A DNA stretch of 6,158 nt from Actinomycetota bacterium (GCA_016783995.1 JADHVN010000084.1:1-6158), one strand, 5' to 3'; shown: positions 1-6,144, numbered from the stretch's first letter. Program-made: numbers and translations. The notes: generated from the sequence alone by a model not told the origin.

Positions 1-156
1 GTTGGGAAAATATCAAAGGCAATTATAAAGCTTTGCAGAGACAAAAAATTAAGGGAAACAATGGGGGAAAACGGTCTAAAACGGGTCTCTAAGTTCTATA
101 CTTCTGAGGAGTGTGTAAAAAAGTATAGGGAAATTTATAACAGGTTTAAGAATTAA
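1..156 (+). CDS. pelF: GT4 glycosyltransferase C-terminus, probable PelF (5'-truncated by window)
   Basis: The open frame enters at base 1 and ends with TAA at 154-156, giving the last 51 residues of a protein that starts outside the window. The tail has the usual end of a GT-B fold GT4 enzyme: a helix (KAIIKLCRDKKLRETMGENG), then a basic R-V-S-x-F-Y stretch and the closing helix (SEECVKKYREIYNRFKN) that packs back on the N-terminal domain. The fragment alone cannot name the enzyme. The PelF call rests on the neighbour: a PelG homologue starts 4 bases after the stop, and pelF-pelG is the conserved order in Pel loci. PelF is the cytoplasmic glycosyltransferase thought to polymerise the UDP-sugar precursors of Pel polysaccharide. 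The catalytic E-x7-E region lies outside the window. The alternative is another GT4 enzyme of an exopolysaccharide cluster. Confidence 0.75.
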   Translation, partial: VGKISKAIIKLCRDKKLRETMGENGLKRVSKFYTSEECVKKYREIYNRFKN

Positions 157-160
157 TATT

Positions 161-1603
161 ATGGCTGGTATTGGGTTTGAACTAAAAAAATTATTTAAAG
201 GCAAAGGCATATTAAGCAGCATTAAGGCTTATGCTTATTCAGCCCTGGTAGCTGTCGGGCCCTTTATATTATGCGTAGTAGTAATAGTTTCTATACTACT
301 ATTTTTAGACTTAATGGATGTATCATTTAGGGAAAAAGAACTATTTATTGCAACAGTAGTATATGCATTTATATTTTCTCAGATAATTGCAAGTGGTTTT
401 AAAATGATAGTTACTCGTTTTATTTCAGATATGCTTTATAGTAAAAAATTTGAATATATTTTACCTTCTCTTTATGGTGTTCTTAGCATCGTCCTTGTAA
501 TTAGTGGAGCAGTTGCAATTATTTTCTTCTGGAATTCTCCTATATCTATAGAAATTAAGATTACAAGTTATCTATTGTTTATGGAACTTATTATTATTTT
601 TCTTGTGATGGCGTATTTGTCTGCATTGAAAGATTTTATTAAAATAGTCAAAAGCTTTGTCTGGGGAGTTTTAATTATACTTGGTACAGCTTTTGTTTTT
701 ATCAGATTTACAGATTTAGCAGTAGTTTTCAGTCTTTTGCTTGCAATGGATATAGGATTTTTTGTAATAATAACTTTACAAATGACTCACCTTAAGAGGT
801 ATTTTAAAAAATCAGTAAAGAAGTATTTTAACTTCTTAACCTATTTTGATAAATATTCATCAATTTTTTTTGCTTCTCTATTTTATAAATTAGATCTGTA
901 CAGTCATAATTTCCTTTTCTGGAATAGCAAGTTAGGTGTGGTTGTTGAATCAACATACATTTATGCACCAACGTATGATGTTCCAACTTTCTATGCTTTT
1001 TTATCTATTATGCCTTCAATGGTAGTATTTGTTGTTTCAGTTGAAACATCTTTTTACGAGAAATATCGAACATACTATTCTCTCATTACCGGCAAGGGTA
1101 ATTTTAGTGATATTGAAAATGCCAGGAAAGGTATGACAAGGGTCCTGTGGGCAGAGATAAGAAATATTATTGAGATACAGCTGTTCGTCTCTTTAGTTTT
1201 TATTGCTGTTGGATATTATGTTCTTCCAAGACTGGGTCTATCTCAGCTGTCTTTAGATATTTTTAATTTACTTGTACTTGGAGCTTTTTTAAATATAATT
1301 GTTTTAATTGTTATTATGATTCTTCTATATTTTGAGGACAGAAGGGGCGCTCTGTTTGTATCTTCTACTTTCCTTCTAACAAATGTAGTACTTACATGGC
1401 TAACAATACAGTATTCAGAAAGTGTTTACGGTATGGGATTTTTCCTTTCAGCTTTTATATCACTGATTGTAGCAATTATAGAGCTGGTAATATATTTAAG
1501 AAATATTCATTATCATACTTTTTGCGGCCAGCCTGTTATTTACAGAGAAAAAAGAGGTCTTTTTACGCATTTAGTTAATTTTTTTACTCCTAAAAGCAAG
1601 TAA
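161..1603 (+). CDS. pelG: PelG-like exopolysaccharide export membrane protein
   Basis: This 480-residue integral membrane protein starts with MAGIGFELKKLF, the characteristic N-terminus of PelG proteins, which fixes the ATG at 161 although no strong ribosome site precedes it (only a distant AGG at 142-144). Hydrophobic segments are visible at about residues 28-50, 62-82, 100-124, 135-156, 165-182 and 186-206. A further set fills the C-terminal half, ending in a basic cytoplasmic tail. This fits the roughly 12-helix MVF/MATE-like flippase fold assigned to PelG, and the length is close to the usual 450-480. In the known system PelG works with PelF, and with PelD and PelE, to move the growing polymer across the cytoplasmic membrane. 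The gene begins 4 bases after the pelF stop and its stop overlaps the ribosome site of the next gene, so the three are almost surely one transcript. It appears intact. Confidence 0.88.
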   Translation: MAGIGFELKKLFKGKGILSSIKAYAYSALVAVGPFILCVVVIVSILLFLDLMDVSFREKELFIATVVYAFIFSQIIASGFKMIVTRFISDMLYSKKFEYILPSLYGVLSIVLVISGAVAIIFFWNSPISIEIKITSYLLFMELIIIFLVMAYLSALKDFIKIVKSFVWGVLIILGTAFVFIRFTDLAVVFSLLLAMDIGFFVIITLQMTHLKRYFKKSVKKYFNFLTYFDKYSSIFFASLFYKLDLYSHNFLFWNSKLGVVVESTYIYAPTYDVPTFYAFLSIMPSMVVFVVSVETSFYEKYRTYYSLITGKGNFSDIENARKGMTRVLWAEIRNIIEIQLFVSLVFIAVGYYVLPRLGLSQLSLDIFNLLVLGAFLNIIVLIVIMILLYFEDRRGALFVSSTFLLTNVVLTWLTIQYSESVYGMGFFLSAFISLIVAIIELVIYLRNIHYHTFCGQPVIYREKRGLFTHLVNFFTPKSK

Positions 1604-1611
1604 GGGTTTAT

Positions 1612-2322
1612 GTGCTTAAAAAAATAAAATTTTTTACAATTATTATTGTAACTGTAATTTATTTAGTAGTTATAGTTTGTCTTACTTTGTCCTGTGTTCC
1701 AGTAAAATCATTACAATATAAACAGGTTGAGATGATTTCTGAAAAAGATACAGAAGAAAAGGGTATAGAAGGAAATAATCCAGAAGAAAATGATTTCCCG
1801 GAGAAGGATAATTATATGGAGCCAAATTCGCATAAGTTATTTGATACTGATGCAAAATTCATTTGTGTTTTACAAAATATATGTTTTTCTGAATTGGAAG
1901 ATGAAGAATTTGATATAGCAATAGTTGATCCAGATGATTGCGGCCTAATAAAAGAACAGCTGGAGATTCTACATAAGGATAATAAGATATTACTTGCATA
2001 TCTCAGCATTGGCGAAGCTGAGAGATACAGGGACTATTGGCAGGAAGGCTGGGAGGTTGGCAATCCAGCTTTTTTAATTGAAGAAAATCCAGATTGGGCT
2101 GGAAATTATAAAGTTAAATATTGGGATAATAAGTGGCAGGAGATAGTATTTGGCAGATTAGATCAGATAATAGAGAGAGGTTATGATGGAGTTTATTTAG
2201 ATATTATTGATGCCTATAAATACTATGAGGGAGAATGTGCAGGTTCTGCAGAAGAAGAAATGATTGATTTTGTAATAAATATCTCAAAAAGAGCAAAAGC
2301 TGAATATATAATAATTTTTTAG
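1612..2322 (+). pseudogene. GH114/GH166-type polysaccharide hydrolase, N-terminal part (frameshifted)
   Basis: The start is GTG at 1612, 8 bases after pelG, with AAGGG at 1602-1606 five bases upstream. An ATG at 1610 is in another frame and stops after five codons. Residues 1-27 are a basic, strongly hydrophobic signal or anchor ending in LTLSC, a weak lipobox. An acidic linker rich in Glu and Asp follows to about residue 70. Then comes a TIM-barrel glycosidase of the TM1410 / Glyco_hydro_114 type. Its signature stretches are AYLSIGEAERYRDYW and GYDGVYLDIIDAY, whose acidic residues (E of GEAE, D of YLD) are the expected active-site positions. In Pel systems such a domain (PelA hydrolase) cleaves the galactosamine-rich polymer outside the cell. 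The frame ends at TAG 2320-2322 within a strand, before the barrel is complete. The remainder continues one frame away from 2319. One added T in the run 2315-2320 would give one 336-residue protein. It could be a real mutation, a sequencing error or ribosomal slippage. Confidence 0.8.
2315..2321 (+). other. frameshift site in T6 run
   Basis: Six T at 2315-2320 followed by AG create the in-frame TAG that ends the first hydrolase fragment. A seventh T would read ATT TTT TTA GTT GTG and join both halves without losing any motif. The 0-frame codons are ATT TTT TAG. Slippage by -1 would place TTT on TTT, with TTA in the next position. The site is not a textbook X-XXY-YYZ heptamer, and I see no clear stem-loop directly downstream. 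Confidence 0.7.
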
Positions 2323-2657
2323 TTGTGCCTCAAAATGCTGAAGAACTGGTAGATAAAGAAGATTACCTGCAGGCTATTGACGGGATAGGCCGGGAAAATC
2401 TATGGTATATTGATGATAACAAACAGGATGAAAATGAGTTAAATTGTGCTCTGAATTATTTAAAAAAAGTGATTGATGCTGGTAAATTTGTCCTGGTCAT
2501 AAACTATACTGCGGAAAAAGATAAAAAATGTTCTTTTATTGAGATGGCTAAAGCACATGAGTTTATCCCTTATGTTGGAAGGAAAGAACTGGATACCATT
2601 GAAACTACTATTTGTGATTTTGGGGGTATTCACTTGGCTTCGGTTCATACTATATAG
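2322..2657 (+). pseudogene. GH114/GH166-type hydrolase, C-terminal part (out of frame, tail altered by MITE)
   Basis: This is the missing end of the hydrolase begun at 1612, in the -1 frame. Read across the break, the sequence is IIIF-LVVPQNAEEL, the strand and P-Q-N motif expected at this point of the TM1410 fold. It continues with AIDGIGRENLWYID, a Gly-Lys-x-Val-Leu-x-Ile-x-Tyr strand, and FIPYVGRKELD, the normal closing motif. A GTG at 2325 could formally start a separate 110-residue protein. There is no ribosome site, and a free half barrel would not fold, so I treat it as a fragment. The last 12 codons (FGGIHLASVHTI, stop 2655-2657) come from the inserted element at 2620-2731. Without the insertion, GAT 2616-2618 would be followed directly by TAA (2619 plus 2740-2741), so the ancestral protein ended in ...ETTICD. 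Confidence 0.78.
2612..2619. repeat. 8-bp target duplication, left copy (MITE)
   Basis: TTGTGATT abuts the left end of the hairpin element and is identical to 2732-2739. It lies in the last codons of the hydrolase gene. Confidence 0.8.
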
Positions 2658-2731
2658 ATTAAAATACAAGGGGTACAAGATCACACAAATACTATATATA
2701 GTAGACACCCTAGTTAAGTAAATACCCCCAA
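2620..2731. mobile_element. MITE-like hairpin element (112 bp)
   Basis: This is a short non-coding element with imperfect terminal inverted repeats: 2620-2639 (TTGGGGGTATTCACTTGGCT) against 2712-2731 (AGTTAAGTAAATACCCCCAA). The arms match at 17 of 20 positions. Two of the three mismatches become G-U pairs when transcribed. An inner pair, ACTATATAG at 2649-2657 and CTATATATAGT at 2692-2702, extends the stem, so most of the element can fold into one long hairpin around an A-rich loop (about 2658-2691). It is flanked by a perfect 8-bp direct repeat, TTGTGATT. It carries no gene and must have been moved by a transposase in trans. Its ends do not resemble those of the insertion sequence at 3076-4700, so that element is not its likely parent. 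Families making 8-bp duplications (for example IS256, IS6, ISL3, IS66) are candidates only. Confidence 0.8.
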
Positions 2732-2739
2732 TTGTGATT
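2732..2739. repeat. 8-bp target duplication, right copy (MITE)
   Basis: TTGTGATT abuts the right end of the hairpin element. The bases after it (AA at 2740-2741) complete the TAA stop of the uninterrupted hydrolase gene. This independently supports the placement of the element ends. Confidence 0.8.
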
Positions 2740-2848
2740 AATTAGAGATTTATTAATTATCCTTGAATCGAGCTGGTATATTTGAATTGATTTTATATTA
2801 AATTTTTATTTATTTTTATTAAATCTTTATTTTATTTTTAAAAAGATT
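2740..2848. other. AT-rich intergenic spacer
   Basis: This is a very AT-rich gap between the hydrolase gene and the second glycosyltransferase gene, with long T-rich tracts at 2791-2840. TTAATTA occurs twice (2738-2744 and 2753-2759) and could form a weak AT-only hairpin, but no terminator-like GC stem is visible. TTGAAT at 2763 and 2782 are -35-like, but none has a good -10 box at the normal distance. A promoter for the following gene may lie here; I cannot place it. Confidence 0.4.
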
Positions 2849-3066
2849 ATGAATATCTGTCTTGTCCATGGCTACCATCTGACAGGAACTGGAAGCAATA
2901 TTTATGTAAAGAACCTTGCAGGAAAATTATGCTCAATGGGTCATAATATATTTATTATGTGCCAGGAGCCGCATGCTGAAAGAATTAATTTTGTAAATGA
3001 AGTTTATGTTTTTAGTAAAACCAATAAAAATTATAAAAGAAAGTTTAATCGTAAGACCTCCTTTCC

Positions 3067-3075
3067 TGGAATGTG
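3067..3075. repeat. 9-bp target duplication, left copy (IS)
   Basis: TGGAATGTG lies immediately left of the insertion sequence and is identical to 4701-4709. It falls inside the glycosyltransferase codons for Pro-Gly-Met-Cys. Confidence 0.85.
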
Positions 3076-3077
3076 GT

Positions 3078-3097
3078 GGGCTTCACGAAATTCAAAA
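3078..3097. repeat. terminal inverted repeat, left end of IS
   Basis: GGGCTTCACGAAATTCAAAA matches the inward-read right end at 19 of 20 positions; the first 15 are identical. It is the probable transposase-binding end. Confidence 0.85.
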
Positions 3098-3260
3098 ACC
3101 CGCACAAATAAAGGGTTTCCATTTTAGACTTGCCCTCCACCTTAAAAACCCCGCACAAATGGCAGTTTTTTAAGGGCAAATTTCGGCCAAAAAGGCCGAT
3201 TTCTGGGCTTTCAGATGGGTGTGGAGGGCAAAAATTTAACGTTTGAGTTTCGTGAAACCC
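3078..3260. repeat. palindromic block inside the IS leader, bounded by an inverted copy of the terminal repeat
   Basis: The left terminal repeat (3078-3096) has an inverted partner at 3242-3260, GTTTGAGTTTCGTGAAACCC, matching at 17 of 19 positions with two transitions. Inside it, TTGCCCTCCAC (3130-3140) pairs perfectly with 3221-3231. Further in, TCGGCC/GGCCGA (3183-3188 with 3194-3199) forms a small hairpin, and CTTAAAAAC (3141-3149) pairs with GTTTTTTAAG (3165-3174). There is also a direct repeat, AAAAACCCGCACAAAT (3094-3109) and the same sequence with one extra C at 3144-3160. The block can fold as a nested cruciform or a structured RNA leader. It contains no gene. It may block read-through from outside promoters, bind transposase, or be an older mini-element captured in the left end. 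Confidence 0.65.
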
Positions 3261-3404
3261 CTATTTTTTTAATAAAATAAAAATTCTTTTTCAAGCCTTA
3301 TCCAATCTGGTTTTGCTGATTTACTTTTTTGCCTCCTCCCCTTTAGAATAGTTTTTTAGATACCACAATTTTTTAAGACCTTCACGAATTAAAAGGAGTA
3401 GGTA
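3261..3404 (+). promoter_or_regulatory. transposase upstream region with promoter-like box and ribosome site
   Basis: This non-coding stretch holds TAGAAT at 3344-3349, a good -10-like hexamer, but the -35 position (TTACTT, 3321-3326, 17-base gap) is poor. A third copy of the terminal core, CCTTCACGAATT, lies at 3379-3390 just before the ribosome site AAGGAG (3393-3398, six bases from ATG). Transposase bound there could repress its own synthesis; this is inference. Confidence 0.4.
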
Positions 3405-4685
3405 ATGTATCAGCACCCATTATTTAATCTTGAGGAAATCTTTGATAGGCCGCTAAGAAGATATGAGCTTTTCTTTTCTGTTCTTGATCTATCTTTGCTT
3501 GATAAAGGCCCCGGTGTGGGAAGAAAGCCCATTAACAGGGCTGCAATACTTAAGGCACTTATTTTTAAGAACCTAAGGAGTATTGCCAGCTTAAGCGATC
3601 TTTCAACCGAGCTTTTTGAGAGACCTGCCCTGGCATCTGTGCTGGGATTTGAGCCTGGGGACAGACCCATTCCTGTAGAGAGGTTTTCTTGCTTTCTTAA
3701 AGATATTGACAATAAGCTTCTTGGCCAAATAAGAGTCTCTCTGGTAAGAAAGCTTATCCAGCTTAAAATCATAAAAGGGAAATATCTTGCAGTCGACTCC
3801 TGTCCCATACTGGCCAATGTAAAAGAAAATAACTTAAAGACCAGTGTAAGGCACAGATTTTACAAAGACAGACCTCCCAAAAATGATAAAGACTGCCGAA
3901 TCGGGGTTTTTCCCACTTTTACTTCCAATAAGACCAAGGTTGAGTTTTTCTGGGGATACAGGAACCATATCATAAATGATTGCAGCTCTGAGCTTCCCCT
4001 GGCCGAGATTACCCTTGCTGCTAATGTAAGGGGTACTAGTGTAATTATCCCCCAGCTTGATTTTGTAAAGGATAATCTTAGCTTAAACCCTGTAGCTGTT
4101 ATTGCTGATTCCGAGTATGATTCTTCTAGTATTATTGAATATATTGTAAAGAATCTTGGTGCAAGGCCAAGGATATCCAGGAATCCCAGAAGGGGTGTGC
4201 CCTCTACCACAAAACTTACTTCCTCAGGTGTGCCTATCTGTATTGCGGGATTTAATATGCTTTCCAGAGGCATCTTCTGGGACAAGGCAAAAAATAGAAA
4301 ACGGCATAAGTTTGTCTGTCCCATAAAGGGATCAAAGAAATTTGCCAAGGACCATCCCTATTGTCCCTGGTTTCATCCACGGTTTTTAGAGGGTACCGGC
4401 TGCTACAGGTACCTGAGAGTAGATGTGGATGAGAGCATAAGAGCTAATATCGACTATGGATCTGAGTCCTTTAAGAGGGATTTTAACAAGAGAAGCAGCA
4501 GTGAAAGAGTGTTTTCCAGGCTGCTTTCAATCCTTATGCAAAAGCCCTCTGTGATAGGTCTTGCCGCTACGGCAAATCTCTGCACCATCTCCCATATTAC
4601 TGTCTTGGCTGTCGCCTATTTTTCCTCATTTGTCAAAGAACCTAATAAAATTCGGTTTGTTAAAAGCTTTCTCCCGAATTTTTAA
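3405..4685 (+). CDS. DDE transposase of the insertion sequence
   Basis: This complete 426-residue transposase has a strong ribosome site (AAGGAG six bases before ATG). Residues about 38-105 form the helical N-terminal domain seen in IS5/IS1182-like enzymes (DUF772 type: RKPINRAAILKALIFKNLRSIASL..., ending near the P-I-P-V-E-R-F-S motif). A DDE_Tnp_1 type RNase H-like core follows: D131 in AVDSCPI, D235 in IADSEYDS and E367 in RSSSERVFSRLL, with the R-x3-E spacing common to the IS4/IS5 groups. The segment YRNHIIND (185-192) is the usual strand between the first two acids. Residues 270-335, between D235 and E367, are rich in Cys and His (C279, C305, H317, C320, H324, C333) and could bind metal. 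The stop at 4683-4685 lies within the right terminal repeat. All key residues are present, so the protein may be active. Confidence 0.92.
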   Translation: MYQHPLFNLEEIFDRPLRRYELFFSVLDLSLLDKGPGVGRKPINRAAILKALIFKNLRSIASLSDLSTELFERPALASVLGFEPGDRPIPVERFSCFLKDIDNKLLGQIRVSLVRKLIQLKIIKGKYLAVDSCPILANVKENNLKTSVRHRFYKDRPPKNDKDCRIGVFPTFTSNKTKVEFFWGYRNHIINDCSSELPLAEITLAANVRGTSVIIPQLDFVKDNLSLNPVAVIADSEYDSSSIIEYIVKNLGARPRISRNPRRGVPSTTKLTSSGVPICIAGFNMLSRGIFWDKAKNRKRHKFVCPIKGSKKFAKDHPYCPWFHPRFLEGTGCYRYLRVDVDESIRANIDYGSESFKRDFNKRSSSERVFSRLLSILMQKPSVIGLAATANLCTISHITVLAVAYFSSFVKEPNKIRFVKSFLPNF

Positions 4686-4698
4686 TTTCGTGAAGCCC
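4679..4698. repeat. terminal inverted repeat, right end of IS
   Basis: This is the complement of the left end; AATTTCGTGAAGCCC at 4684-4698 is an exact inverse match to 3078-3092. It overlaps the end of the transposase gene. Confidence 0.85.
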
Positions 4699-4700
4699 TA

Positions 4701-4709
4701 TGGAATGTG
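4701..4709. repeat. 9-bp target duplication, right copy (IS)
   Basis: TGGAATGTG, identical to 3067-3075. It brings an ATG (4705-4707) in frame with the downstream glycosyltransferase fragment. Confidence 0.85.
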
Positions 4710-6144
4710 TAGAGTATTTAAACCTGACCTTGATGGAAAGCTGCTTGTATATGTTAAGGACAGGTATGAAGAATTCAGCATTGTAGAGACATTTCAGGAA
4801 TCAAGTTTGGATGAAGTTGAAAATTTTATCTTAAAGAATGTAAATGCCCTGGGAACAATTATTAAAAACTATAATATTGATTTTATTCAAACAAATCATT
4901 GCATTATGCAGCCCTACATAGCTTATCTTGCTGCTATAAAGAAAAATATACCATATATTGTGTCTCTTCATGGCAGTGCCTTAAATTTTAGTGTTAAAGA
5001 AAGCAAAATTTTATTTGAGTATGCAAAGATAGGGTTAAATAATGCAAAGAAAATCGTGGCTGTGTCAGAATATAATGCAGAAGAGTTATATGAATATTTT
5101 AAAAATAAAAAAGTAGTATTAAAACCAGAAATAAAAGTAATACCTGCAGGTGTTGACCTTAACTTATTTTTAATACCCTCTAATGACAGAGATGGACTTA
5201 TTTCTTCTTTAAAAAATATAATGGGAAAAAAAATAAAGGCTCTAAATCAAGGTGAGAGTGTTTTACAAAAGCAAAAACTTATAGAAAAGATTAAATATTT
5301 GTCTTCGGACCCTCAGATAAGACAGATTTTTTATGCAGCTTCTAGGAATTATAATTATCTTCATCCTGATAGTGATGTACTAGATACCTTAGATAGTATT
5401 AATTGCAAAAAAGATAAAATTGTACTTTTTGTCGGAAAATATCTTTGGACAAAAGGTATTCAGGCAATAATTGCTGCAATTCCTATGATTTTAAAGAAAG
5501 TTCCAGAAGCAAGGTTTATTTTTACTGGTTTTGGAAAGTCAAAAGAAATTTTACAGGCTCTAATCTTTTCACTAAGCACAGGGAATAGTGAACTTTTTGA
5601 GTATATGATTGTGAATCATTTAAAACTGGATGCTGGATCTGAAGTTAAAACTCCAGGAGTATGCTCTATGTTTCTTGAAAGTTTAAAGAAAAAGGGAAAA
5701 TATGACTTATATTTTAGAGATGCTAAGAAGCTTCCGGTTGCGAAACGTATACACTTTACAGGAATAATGTCGCATGAAGAATTGAGATATTTACTGCCTG
5801 CAGCGGATGTTTTTACTTCACCTTCAATTTTTACAGAAGCTTTTGGTGTTGTAGCTATAGAAGCTTTGTCTTCAGGAATTTTTCCTGTTATTACTTATAA
5901 TGCAGGATTTAGAGAATTATATGATAGCATGATAAATTTTTTCAATGAAGACTTGTTAAAAAATATGCCTAAGCTTTATATAAATAATAAGCTTGTTGAA
6001 AATCTTGCAGCTAGTATTATTACTATTCTTAATTACGAAAAGAGAAAAAGTATAGAATTTAAAAAGAAGTGCAGACAATTTATTGAAGAGAAATATAGCT
6101 GGGAAATAGTTGCAGAAGAATATATCGAAGAATTTACTAAATGA
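4705..6144 (+). pseudogene. GT4 glycosyltransferase, C-terminal part (separated from its start by IS)
   Basis: From TGT 4708 the frame continues the enzyme begun at 2849: ...FPGM-CRVFKPDLDGKLLVYVKDRYEEF. Rejoined it is 553 residues, using that numbering here. It shows the acceptor-side motif SLHGSA (around 163), AVSEYNAEEL and VIPAGVDL. The donor domain then opens with VGKYLWTKG (from 317), followed by FTGFG and the E-x7-E motif EAFGVVAIE (E452, E460), which marks the nucleotide-sugar site of retaining GT4 enzymes. About 85 residues of insert lie between the two domains, making it longer than a plain GT4 protein. Substrate is unknown; the setting beside pelF-pelG suggests exopolysaccharide assembly. 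The frame is open back through the element to a TTG at 4561, but protein similarity starts only at the junction. ATG 4705 is the first ATG near it and has no ribosome site. The stop is TGA at 6142-6144. Confidence 0.82.

Larger units (their letters stand above)
2849..3127 (+). pseudogene. GT4 glycosyltransferase, N-terminal part (interrupted by IS)
   Basis: ATG at 2849 opens MNICLVHGYHLTGTGSNIYVKNLAGKLCSMGHNIFIMCQ. This is the first strand, glycine loop and first helix of a GT-B fold GT4 enzyme; the G-T-G-S-N-x-Y-V-x-x-L-A loop is typical. Only an A-rich stretch precedes the start, so its ribosome site is weak. The genuine coding part ends at codon 75 (FPGM, 3071-3073), where the insertion sequence enters. 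The last 17 residues before the stop (WWASRNSKTRTNKGFPF) are read from the duplicated target bases and the element. The rest of the enzyme resumes at 4708. A 92-residue product would lack the acceptor-site remainder and the whole nucleotide-sugar domain, so it should be inactive. Confidence 0.82.
3076..4700 (+). mobile_element. DDE insertion sequence, complete (1625 bp)
   Basis: The ends carry inverted repeats: GGGCTTCACGAAATT at 3078-3092 and its complement at 4684-4698. The match extends for about five more bases inward with one mismatch. The outermost two bases differ (GT on the left; TA when the right end is read inward). A perfect 9-bp duplication flanks the element, and deletion of the element plus one copy restores the reading frame of the host glycosyltransferase. 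The one gene is a complete DDE transposase at 3405-4685, preceded by an unusually long, palindrome-rich 329-bp leader. The element is visibly richer in G and C than its surroundings, as expected of a recent arrival. By protein type it belongs to the broad IS4/IS5/IS1182 supergroup; I do not assign a named IS. Confidence 0.9.

Noticed and set aside
2325..2657. Independent small gene starting at GTG 2325
   Set aside because: No ribosome site, and its first residues are the middle of a conserved strand of the hydrolase fold, so it is the out-of-frame end of that gene.
2460..2708. 82-codon - strand frame over the same region
   Set aside because: Antisense to the hydrolase end and MITE, with no start signal or known motif.
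2539..2721. 60-codon + strand frame across the hydrolase end and MITE
   Set aside because: It runs through hydrolase codons in the wrong frame and then through non-coding hairpin sequence.
2760..2840. Promoter for the second glycosyltransferase from TTGAAT boxes
   Set aside because: The candidate -35 boxes have no good -10 hexamer at 16-18 bases; such matches are expected by chance in DNA this AT-rich.
3078..3261. CRISPR-like or riboswitch reading of the repeats in the IS leader
   Set aside because: The repeats are inverted or a single direct pair without regular spacers, and the fold matches no riboswitch I can recognise; they are better explained as element-end palindromes.
3410..3817. 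135-codon open frame on the - strand
   Set aside because: It lies wholly opposite the transposase gene, has no ribosome site and is explained as its shadow.
3860..4348. 162-codon open frame on the - strand
   Set aside because: It is also antisense to the transposase core; no recognisable protein features.
4561..4704. TTG-started N-terminal extension of the second glycosyltransferase fragment
   Set aside because: It is transposase coding sequence read in another frame; GT4 similarity begins only at the right edge of the insertion sequence.
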